From Gemmatimonadales bacterium (GTDB taxonomy: Bacteria > Gemmatimonadota > Gemmatimonadetes > Gemmatimonadales > GWC2-71-9): DNA of 5,790 nt. The stretch lies in the NCBI GenBank assembly GCA_025929805.1, contig JAICPP010000197.1:1-5790 (forward strand), given 5' to 3'. The translations under genes and the position numbers were made by a program. The stretch's first letter is position 1. Every line of letters starts with the position of its first letter. Of the stretch, positions 1 to 4,993 are shown one piece after another. The notes under the pieces are model-generated. The model worked only from the letters and a program-made list of their open reading frames with translations, was not told the DNA's origin and ran no database searches.

Positions 1-2
1 CC

Positions 3-647
3 GGGGTGGTGGCTCTATACGCTCTGCAGAAACGGTCCGCCCGCTACGACACGGGGGGTGAGGAGCATTACAATCTGCTGGCGGCCTACCATAAAGCGCT
101 CGGGGGGAGCGACCCACAGGGGGCGCTCTACTGGATGGCTCGGATGCTGGATGGCGGTGAAGACCCGATGACGCTGTTTCGCCGGGCCATCGCCATGGCG
201 GCTGAGGACATTGGGCTGGCCGATCCCCATGCGCTGGTCATGGCCGTGGCGGCTCGCGATGCGTTTCACATGCTCGGCCCGCCCGAAGGGTATCTGCCGC
301 TCGCTGAGATGACGATCTATCTCGCTACGGCGCCCAAGTCGAACAGTGCAAAGGTGGCGCTCGGGGCTGCGATGGATGCAGCCCGGGAGACTCCAGCCGC
401 GCCAGTGCCGATGCACATCCGGAATGCGCCAACTCCTCTCATGAAGGAGCTCGGCTACCACCGAGGCTATCGCTACGCCCACGACTCGCCGGATGCCTAC
501 CTGCCCCAGGAGTATCTCCCTGATCAGCTGCGAGACGCCCTCTTCTATATCCCTGGTCCGTTCGGAGAAGAGAAGAAGATCGCGCAGCGGCTGGAGTGGT
601 GGGCTCGGTTAAGGCGGGGTGAGGGCGACGTGAGGAGCGATGGATAA
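3..647 (+). CDS. rarA: RarA (MgsA) replication/recombination AAA+ ATPase, C-terminal part, truncated by the window's left edge
   Basis: RarA is a cytoplasmic clamp-loader-like AAA+ ATPase that acts at stalled replication forks and in recombination. Only the last 214 codons are visible. The frame is open to the left edge, so the GTG codons at 6 and 9 are internal and not starts. The N-terminal ATPase core with Walker A and B lies outside. What is seen is the helical lid end and the MgsA C-terminal tetramerisation domain. Diagnostic stretches are DPxxALYWMARML (near 110-150), the RRAIAMAAEDIGLADP block (near 180-228), YLATAPKSN (near 319-345), RNAPTPLMKELGY (420-458) and YRYAHD (near 470-485). 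These align well from memory with E. coli RarA. The usual end of the family is reached (KIAQRLEWW), followed by a short Arg/Gly-rich tail, so the C-terminus looks intact. No rho-independent terminator follows. Family identification is secure; the role in this organism is by homology. Confidence 0.95.
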   Translation, partial: GVVALYALQKRSARYDTGGEEHYNLLAAYHKALGGSDPQGALYWMARMLDGGEDPMTLFRRAIAMAAEDIGLADPHALVMAVAARDAFHMLGPPEGYLPLAEMTIYLATAPKSNSAKVALGAAMDAARETPAAPVPMHIRNAPTPLMKELGYHRGYRYAHDSPDAYLPQEYLPDQLRDALFYIPGPFGEEKKIAQRLEWWARLRRGEGDVRSDG

Positions 648-734
648 GAAGCCTCATCCCGAGCACAGCGAGGGTCGATTCTGATGCATGTCATTGTGAT
701 GCGCCGCACGGACCTTTGGTAAAGCCGGGTTCCA

Positions 735-769
735 TTGTGCACAAAAGGCCATAAGCGGAGGAGTATATT
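735..769 (+). promoter_or_regulatory. Possible promoter region with a 10-bp palindrome upstream of the lipoprotein gene
   Basis: The 149-bp gap after rarA contains an AT-rich TATATT (764-769) that could be a -10 element, with transcription starting near 776. No TTGACA-like box lies 16-18 bp upstream. Instead the perfect palindrome TTGTGCACAA (735-744) sits roughly where a -35 box or activator site would be. TTGTGC and TATATT are 23 bp apart, too far for a normal sigma-70 pair. If real, this would drive the lipoprotein gene and hflX. The call is weak and rests on hexamer resemblance only. Confidence 0.25.
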
Positions 770-796
770 TCTCTGAAGCGGACCGAGGGAGCAAGG

Positions 797-1285
797 ATGA
801 GAGTTGCACTGGCGCTGGCCCTGGCTGGTGTCGCATGCAGCGGTCTGGGTGACAGCTTCCGTGAGCCCGAGCTCCAACTGGACCATGCGGTGGTCCGGGG
901 GATCGGTCTCAGCGGGGGCAATCTGGATCTCGTGGTCAGGGTTCAGAACCCCAACAACTTCACCCTTCACGCCGACAAGCTTCAGGTCGGCTTCGACGTG
1001 GAAGGGTCGCATTTGGGTGAGATCACGTACGAGGAGGACTTCTCGGTAACTCAGAACGGCCAAACCACCCTCACGCTGCCGCTCCGTTTTGGATGGTCCG
1101 GTGTCGGACGAGCGGTGCGAGCCGCACTCGGTTACGGCGATCTGCCCTATAGGATGAAAGGCCAGGCCACCCTCAAGATCCCCGGTGGCTTTCGCAAGGT
1201 GGTATCGTTTACCCACGAGGGACGGGCTCCGTTGACCAGAGCTGGCGGCAGAGCCTTGCTTCGCTGGGGCTCAGGACCCTCATGA
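797..1285 (+). CDS. LEA14/WHy-domain protein, putative lipoprotein
   Basis: A 162-residue protein of the LEA type 2 (LEA14-like, WHy) family, a seven-stranded immunoglobulin-like beta-sandwich found in plant stress proteins and in many bacterial lipoproteins. No enzymatic role is known; structural or desiccation/stress functions are proposed for the family. The domain spans about residues 25-147. It shows the hallmark NPN (51-53) after an alternating hydrophobic strand (LDLVVRVQ), a second strand pair KLQVGFDVEG, and the late strand YRMKGQATLKIP. The N-terminus has Arg2, a short Ala/Leu run and Cys14 in GVAC, which suggests lipidation at Cys14. However, Gly at -3 is a poor lipobox residue and the signal is unusually short, so export is likely but not certain. 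The start is supported by GAGGGA at 785-790, six bases before the ATG, and by an in-frame stop at 752. The stop codon overlaps an ATG at 1282 (ATGA), pointing to translational coupling with hflX. Confidence 0.8.
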   Translation: MRVALALALAGVACSGLGDSFREPELQLDHAVVRGIGLSGGNLDLVVRVQNPNNFTLHADKLQVGFDVEGSHLGEITYEEDFSVTQNGQTTLTLPLRFGWSGVGRAVRAALGYGDLPYRMKGQATLKIPGGFRKVVSFTHEGRAPLTRAGGRALLRWGSGPS

Positions 1286-1314
1286 ACGGGAAGAGCAAAC
1301 TATCCGAGAACTGA
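1282..1314 (+). other. Ten-codon frame overlapping the lipoprotein stop; probable displaced 5' end of hflX
   Basis: ATG at 1282 overlaps the lipoprotein TGA (1283-1285), the classic ATGA coupling arrangement. The frame encodes only MNGKSKLSEN before TGA at 1312. The HflX frame runs past the same bases, open from 1236, without an ATG, GTG or TTG before 1341. If one G were added to the GGG at 1287-1289, the ATG would read MNGEEQTIRELIPVRD straight into HflX. It may therefore be the true hflX start displaced by a one-base deletion or sequence error. Alternatively it is a tiny leader frame whose translation couples to an internal hflX start. Confidence 0.45.
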
Positions 1315-1340
1315 TTCCAGTCCGCGATCCCGTCGAGCGG

Positions 1341-2630
1341 GTGGTCCTGGTCGCCGCGCCACGCAAGGGATCGCCCGATGCGCGGCACGTCAGCGAGCAT
1401 CTGGAGGAGCTGACCCGGCTGGTCGATACCGCCGGCGCCGAGGTGGTGGGCCGCATCTCGCAACATATCGCCGCACCGAATCCGGCGACGCTGATCGGCG
1501 AAGGCAAAGTCGACGAAGTCGCCCGCGAAGTCGTGGATGCGGACGCCTCCCTGGTCATCTTCGACGAAGAGCTCTCACCGGTTCAGGGGGCCAACCTCGA
1601 ACGCGAGCTCAAGGTCCGGGTCATGGACCGGGCGGAGGTGATCCTCGACATCTTCTCCACCCGGGCTCGAAGCCATGAGGCCAAGCTCCAGGTCGAGCTG
1701 GCTCAGCTCGAGTACCTGCTGCCCCGGCTTACCCGGATGTGGACTCACCTCTCCCGGATCCGAGGTGGTATCGGTCTCCGCGGTCCGGGAGAGACCCAGC
1801 TGGAAACCGACCGCCGGATCATTCGTCGCAAGATCCAGGGCCTCAAGGCCAAGCTCAAAGACGTAGAGAAGCACCGCGAAAATCTTCGCGCCGGTCGCGA
1901 CCCCATGCTGAGCGTCGCGCTGGTCGGCTACACCAACGCCGGGAAGTCGAGCATCCTGCGTAGCCTTTCGGGCCAGCACGACATCTTCGTGGAGGACCGG
2001 TTGTTCGCAACCCTGGATACGTTGACCCGGGAAGTGGATCTGGGCGAGGGTCAGCGCGCTCGAGTAACCGACACCGTGGGGTTCATCCGAAAATTGCCAC
2101 ACCATCTGGTAGCGAGCTTCAGGGCCACCCTGGAGGAAGCGCGATCCGCCGACGTGCTACTCCACGTGATCGATGCGAGCCATCCGGACTGGGAGGGGCA
2201 GCTCCGGGTGGTGGAGAAAGTCCTCGCCGAGCTCGGCCTGGCCGACCGGCCAGTGATTCTGGTGTTCAACAAGATCGACGCAGTATCCGATGCCGCGGGT
2301 TTCACCCGTCGGGTCCGGGAGCTGCATCCGACGGCGATTCTTACAACGACGATGCGAACCGACGGGCTCGCCCTGCTCAAGAGCCGGCTACGTGAGTTGG
2401 ACCGGGCCGGGCGAACGTCGGTGCGGGTGCGGATACCACTGTCGGATGGCGCCCGTCTGGCGGAACTCTACCGCGAAGGCGAGGTCCTCAGCCGGGCGGA
2501 AGATGGAGACTGGTACGAGTTGCTGGTGCGCCTGGATCCATCCCGCCTGGCTCGGCTGCGCCAGGGCGGGCTGGAGGTCGTCGAGGGCGCGGAAGAGCCG
2601 GAGCGGTTGCGAAGGCGGGTAAGCGGCTAG
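1341..2630 (+). CDS. hflX: HflX ribosome-associated GTPase
   Basis: HflX is a translational GTPase of the OBG-HflX group. It binds the 50S subunit and splits stalled or hibernating 70S ribosomes, notably under heat or antibiotic stress. Numbering here is from GTG 1341 (429 residues). The N-terminal HflX domain contains LIGEGKVDEV (near 51-60), the HEAKLQVELAQL block (near 112-123), and the family signature GGIGLRGPGETQLETDRR (142-159), followed by a charged helical linker (about 160-187). The G domain shows G1 GYTNAGKS (196-203), G2 LFATLD (221-226), G3 DTVGF (244-248) and G4 NKID (310-313). The G5 position reads TTTMRTDG instead of the usual SA-containing loop. A C-terminal HflX-type domain follows, with IPLSDGARLAELYREGEV. 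The GTG at 1341 is only the first canonical start in frame. It has no spaced ribosome-binding site, and homologous-looking sequence (IPVRDPVERV) lies upstream of it, so the native N-terminus is probably about 10-20 residues longer. Function is secure by family; the start is not. Confidence 0.95.
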   Translation: MVLVAAPRKGSPDARHVSEHLEELTRLVDTAGAEVVGRISQHIAAPNPATLIGEGKVDEVAREVVDADASLVIFDEELSPVQGANLERELKVRVMDRAEVILDIFSTRARSHEAKLQVELAQLEYLLPRLTRMWTHLSRIRGGIGLRGPGETQLETDRRIIRRKIQGLKAKLKDVEKHRENLRAGRDPMLSVALVGYTNAGKSSILRSLSGQHDIFVEDRLFATLDTLTREVDLGEGQRARVTDTVGFIRKLPHHLVASFRATLEEARSADVLLHVIDASHPDWEGQLRVVEKVLAELGLADRPVILVFNKIDAVSDAAGFTRRVRELHPTAILTTTMRTDGLALLKSRLRELDRAGRTSVRVRIPLSDGARLAELYREGEVLSRAEDGDWYELLVRLDPSRLARLRQGGLEVVEGAEEPERLRRRVSG

Positions 2631-2631
2631 C

Positions 2632-3768
2632 CTACCTCCCCCCGCTCAGCACCTGCTCCAGGATGAGCCAACGGTTCATCCCCGCGAACTTCTGATGCAT
2701 CTTGGTGGAAGGGGGCGTGCCGCCCAGCTCCTCCTCCTCGATCTGCAGGTCGGCCAGCGCATCCAGTCCGCTCTTGAGGAATTTTCGCAAACCCTTCTCC
2801 AGCGCCATGCCGGCCGTGCGGAAGTTGAAGAGCGTGGAGAATTGAAGAATGTATCCCAGGTCGGCGAGCTGCTGGTTCGTGATCAGGGTGCCCGCCTTCT
2901 TTGCCTTCCCGAAGTAGAGCGAGGGAGAGAGGTTGAAGCCGAGCATCTGGTCGGGATAGTACTTTCGCACCCCTTCCGCAAATTCCTGGGGCTGGTCAAT
3001 CTCGGTGTTGTTGAACTCCGGCCAGACCACGTCCACGCCCAGCTCGGCCGCTACCCAGGCATCTTCTACGGCTATCTGAACCCCGCCGGGCTCACGATCG
3101 GGTAGAGCGCCGTCGATCGAGTCGGTTCGGGCGATGATGACCACGTCTACTCCCGTGGCCTGGGCGGCCGCTTTAATGGCCTTCAGCTTGGCCAACCAGT
3201 CCTTGCGGGGCACCAGGACCTTGTTTCGCTTCTGCTTGCCGACGTTTACGATGTGGCCGCAGGTCCGGTTGGCCGGATCCTGATTCTCCAGGTGGACCCC
3301 CGCCGCGCGGGCCCTGATCAGTTCCACCGCGAGGGTAAATGTTTGGGTAGGCCCCCCGAACCCGGCCTCCATGTCCACGAAAGCAGGGGGACTTTCCAGG
3401 ACTTCCTTCCCCTCAGTGTCGTAATAGTGGGTGTTACGCGCCCCTTCTATGCCCATCCACATTTCGTGGACCAGCTTCACCATATCGTGCGAGGCGTAGA
3501 CTCCGATATCGGGGAACATGCTTTTGGTCGCGGCGAGCTGCCAGCCACTGCCGTAAAGCGCTTTGAAGCCGAGCCGGGTCATGATGGCCGCCGTGAAAGC
3601 GTCGTAAGCGCCGGCGGTATGCAGGTATGTCTTCCGGGCCCTTGCCTCGTGCAGCAGCCGACGGAGCTTCTCGGCCGGCTGCTCGGTCTCCGGAGGAGCA
3701 AAGAGCTTCTGGAGCGCCTCTGCGGGGTAGACCGCGTGGGCGGAGGCAGGTCGGGTCGCGGTGGCCAT
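2632..3768 (-). CDS. aceA: Short isocitrate lyase-type enzyme (ICL/PEP mutase superfamily)
   Basis: Isocitrate lyase cleaves isocitrate to glyoxylate and succinate, the first step of the glyoxylate bypass used for growth on acetate or fatty acids. The 378-residue protein shows the superfamily TIM barrel: SGWQ (74-77), the metal-site strand DMEAGFGG (132-139), AAGVHLENQ (155-163), catalytic-loop TCGH with Cys170, ARTDS (213-217), WPEFNN (249-254), FNLSPS (278-283) and LQFSTLFNF (308-316). SGWQ, EAGFGG and N-x-SPS match true isocitrate lyase better than 2-methylisocitrate lyase. The loop reads RTCGH, not KKCGH or KRCGH, and the protein is shorter than the roughly 430 residues of E. coli AceA, so substrate specificity is not certain. 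The start at 3768 is preferred because GAGGAG lies seven bases upstream; an ATG-type frame extends to 3831, but those 21 residues lack family similarity and overlap the operator. Its stop is one base from the convergent hflX stop. No malate synthase gene is in view. Confidence 0.85.
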   Translation of the reverse strand: MATATRPASAHAVYPAEALQKLFAPPETEQPAEKLRRLLHEARARKTYLHTAGAYDAFTAAIMTRLGFKALYGSGWQLAATKSMFPDIGVYASHDMVKLVHEMWMGIEGARNTHYYDTEGKEVLESPPAFVDMEAGFGGPTQTFTLAVELIRARAAGVHLENQDPANRTCGHIVNVGKQKRNKVLVPRKDWLAKLKAIKAAAQATGVDVVIIARTDSIDGALPDREPGGVQIAVEDAWVAAELGVDVVWPEFNNTEIDQPQEFAEGVRKYYPDQMLGFNLSPSLYFGKAKKAGTLITNQQLADLGYILQFSTLFNFRTAGMALEKGLRKFLKSGLDALADLQIEEEELGGTPPSTKMHQKFAGMNRWLILEQVLSGGR

Positions 3769-3775
3769 CAGGGAT

Positions 3776-3781
3776 CTCCTC
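3776..3781 (-). promoter_or_regulatory. Shine-Dalgarno site that fixes the lyase start
   Basis: On the minus strand this reads GAGGAG, a strong anti-16S match, seven bases before the ATG at 3768. It decides between that ATG and the longer reading from 3831, which has no comparable site. Confidence 0.8.
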
Positions 3782-3800
3782 GGGGGTGGCGGCTGGAGCT

Positions 3801-3816
3801 TGTGAAAGTATTCACA
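3801..3816. promoter_or_regulatory. CRP-type operator palindrome, TGTGA-N6-TCACA
   Basis: The sequence TGTGAAAGTATTCACA is a perfect inverted repeat with six-base arms. It matches exactly the half-sites and spacing of the CRP consensus (TGTGA-N6-TCACA) bound by cAMP-dependent members of the CRP/FNR family. It is centred about 40 bp upstream of the lyase start codon, between its ribosome-binding site and its likely promoter, and about 100 bp upstream of the predicted rightward transcription start. Glyoxylate-bypass genes are commonly under carbon control, so the location makes sense. A site so close to the gene would more likely repress the lyase than activate it. Which protein binds is unknown; GntR-type or other CRP-family regulators could recognise similar palindromes. 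Confidence 0.6.
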
Positions 3817-3821
3817 TGATA
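3816..3821 (-). promoter_or_regulatory. Possible -10 element for the lyase gene
   Basis: On the minus strand this reads TATCAT, five of six matches to TATAAT. Transcription would start near 3809, inside the CRP-like palindrome, leaving about a 40-base leader with the Shine-Dalgarno site. The -35 region 17 bp upstream (TGGCGA) is poor. If the pairing is right, bound regulator would block initiation. Weak call. Confidence 0.3.
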
Positions 3822-3892
3822 ACGTGCGCATTTGAATCTCGCCAGACGACGGGTTCCTGCCAACCCACGCAATCCCTTGCAGACTCTGCTCC

Positions 3893-3901
3893 TGCTATAC
3901 T
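3893..3901 (+). promoter_or_regulatory. Extended -10 promoter for the sugar-dehydrogenase gene
   Basis: TGCTATACT is a TGn-TATACT extended -10 element, with five of six matches in the hexamer. Such promoters need little or no -35 box, which fits the absence of one at 16-18 bp. Transcription would begin near 3908, giving a leader of about 23 bases before the ATG at 3931. It also argues against the longer reading of the downstream gene from TTG 3832, since the promoter would lie inside it. Confidence 0.5.
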
Positions 3902-3930
3902 TACCGGCCAGCGTGGATACCCCCGGACCG

Positions 3931-4992
3931 ATGTTCATCACCAAGCCCTTCGTCACGAGCCGGCGCATCCGGTTCGCGTTGGTGGGGTGCGGTCGTATCT
4001 CCGCCAATCACTTCGAGGCCATCGAGAAGCACGCCGAAAGGGCAGAGCTCGTCGGGGTGTGTGACGTAGACCCGGCGGCGCTCAGGAAGGCCGAGGAGCG
4101 TACCGGTGCCCGCGGATTTCGCTCGCTCGAAGCCCTCTTGGCCGGTACCGAGGCAGACGTCGTCATCCTGGCTACGCCAAGCGGGCTGCATGCGGACCAG
4201 GCGGTTCAGGTCGCCGAAGCGGGCCGGCACGTCATGACCGAAAAGCCGATGGCGACCCGGTGGCAGGATGGAAAGCGCATGGTCCATGCCTGCGATGTGG
4301 CCGGCGTCCACTTGTTTGTCGTCAAGCAGAACCGCCGCAATGCGACCCTTCAACTGCTCAAGCGCGCGGTGGAGAAGGGTCGGTTCGGCCGGATCTACAT
4401 GGTGAACATCAACGTCTTCTGGAGCCGTCCCCAGTCTTATTACGACAGCGCCTCCTGGCGGGGCACCTGGGAGTTCGATGGCGGAGCGTTCATGAACCAG
4501 GCCAGCCACTACGTCGACCTGCTGGATTGGCTCATCGGCCCGGTGGAAAGTGTGCAGGCGTACACGGCTACTCTGGAGCGCAACATCCAGGTAGAGGACA
4601 CCGGCGTGGTGAGCATCCGGTGGCGCACCGGTGCGCTTGGTTCGATGAACGTTACCATGCTGACCTACCCCAAGAATCTCGAAGGTTCTATCACGATCAT
4701 TGGGGAAAAAGGGACGGTCCGGGTCGGTGGGGTGGCGGTAAACCGAATCGATCACTGGGAGTTCACCGATGCCGATCCCGACGACCAGCAAATCGAGCAG
4801 GCGAGCTACGAGACGACATCGGTGTACGGATTTGGCCATCCCTTGTACTACGACAACGTGATCCGGTCGCTGCGAGGTGAGGCCACTCCGGATACGGATG
4901 GTCGAGAGGGGCTGCACTCTCTCGAGATTTTGATTGCCACCTATTTGTCCGCCCGTGATGGACGGCGGGTAGCTCTGCCTCTGGAGTACTGA
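3931..4992 (+). CDS. wlbA: Gfo/Idh/MocA oxidoreductase, probable UDP-N-acetyl-2-amino-2-deoxyglucuronate 3-dehydrogenase (WlbA-like)
   Basis: WlbA-type enzymes are NAD-dependent and oxidise C3 of UDP-GlcNAc-uronate, making the keto sugar later aminated and acetylated on the way to UDP-2,3-diacetamido-uronic acids of O-antigens. The 353-residue protein has the Gfo/Idh/MocA layout. An N-terminal Rossmann domain carries GCGRIS (19-24), Asp45 at the end of strand 2 (VGVCDVD), ATPSGLH (81-87) and the EKP motif (104-106). A C-terminal sheet domain carries [18 protein letters not shown] (184-201), with the likely catalytic His193. The stretches [11 protein letters not shown] (162-172), [10 protein letters not shown] (176-185) and the [10 protein letters not shown] block (243-252) resemble WlbA of the Bordetella/Chromobacterium type from memory. 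The exact substrate is therefore inferred. ATG 3931 is chosen because the Rossmann fold begins ten residues later and a promoter lies just upstream; the ribosome-binding site is weak, and GTG 3913 is an in-frame alternative. rmlA follows closely, suggesting one operon. Confidence 0.85.
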   Translation: MFITKPFVTSRRIRFALVGCGRISANHFEAIEKHAERAELVGVCDVDPAALRKAEERTGARGFRSLEALLAGTEADVVILATPSGLHADQAVQVAEAGRHVMTEKPMATRWQDGKRMVHACDVAGVHLFVVKQNRRNATLQLLKRAVEKGRFGRIYMVNINVFWSRPQSYYDSASWRGTWEFDGGAFMNQASHYVDLLDWLIGPVESVQAYTATLERNIQVEDTGVVSIRWRTGALGSMNVTMLTYPKNLEGSITIIGEKGTVRVGGVAVNRIDHWEFTDADPDDQQIEQASYETTSVYGFGHPLYYDNVIRSLRGEATPDTDGREGLHSLEILIATYLSARDGRRVALPLEY

Positions 4993-4993
4993 T

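Noticed and set aside
640..722. Two tiny overlapping frames after rarA (MDKKPHPEHSEGRF at 640-684, then MHVIVMRRTDLW at 684-722, joined by TGATG)
   Set aside because: GAGGAG lies only two bases before the first ATG, both peptides are under 15 residues, and nothing about them is recognisable. Stop-start overlaps of this size arise by chance.
713..748. CCTTT...AAAGG as a terminator hairpin after rarA
   Set aside because: Arms of five bases with a 26-base loop and no U-run do not make a terminator.
1282..1314. Programmed -1 frameshift joining the short ATG 1282 frame to hflX
   Set aside because: No heptamer of the X-XXY-YYZ type is present between the ATG and the TGA, so a missing base or an alternative start is more likely.
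3769..3831. 21-residue N-terminal extension of the lyase from ATG 3831
   Set aside because: The ATG at 3768 has GAGGAG at ideal spacing, and the extension would be translated through the CRP-like palindrome and the Shine-Dalgarno site.
3877..3901. TTGCAG and TATACT as a standard -35/-10 pair
   Set aside because: The spacer is only 13 bp; the extended -10 reading explains the TATACT better.
3832..3930. Longer start of the sugar dehydrogenase at TTG 3832, adding 33 residues
   Set aside because: No Shine-Dalgarno site, the extra residues precede the Rossmann fold, and the extended -10 promoter lies inside this stretch.
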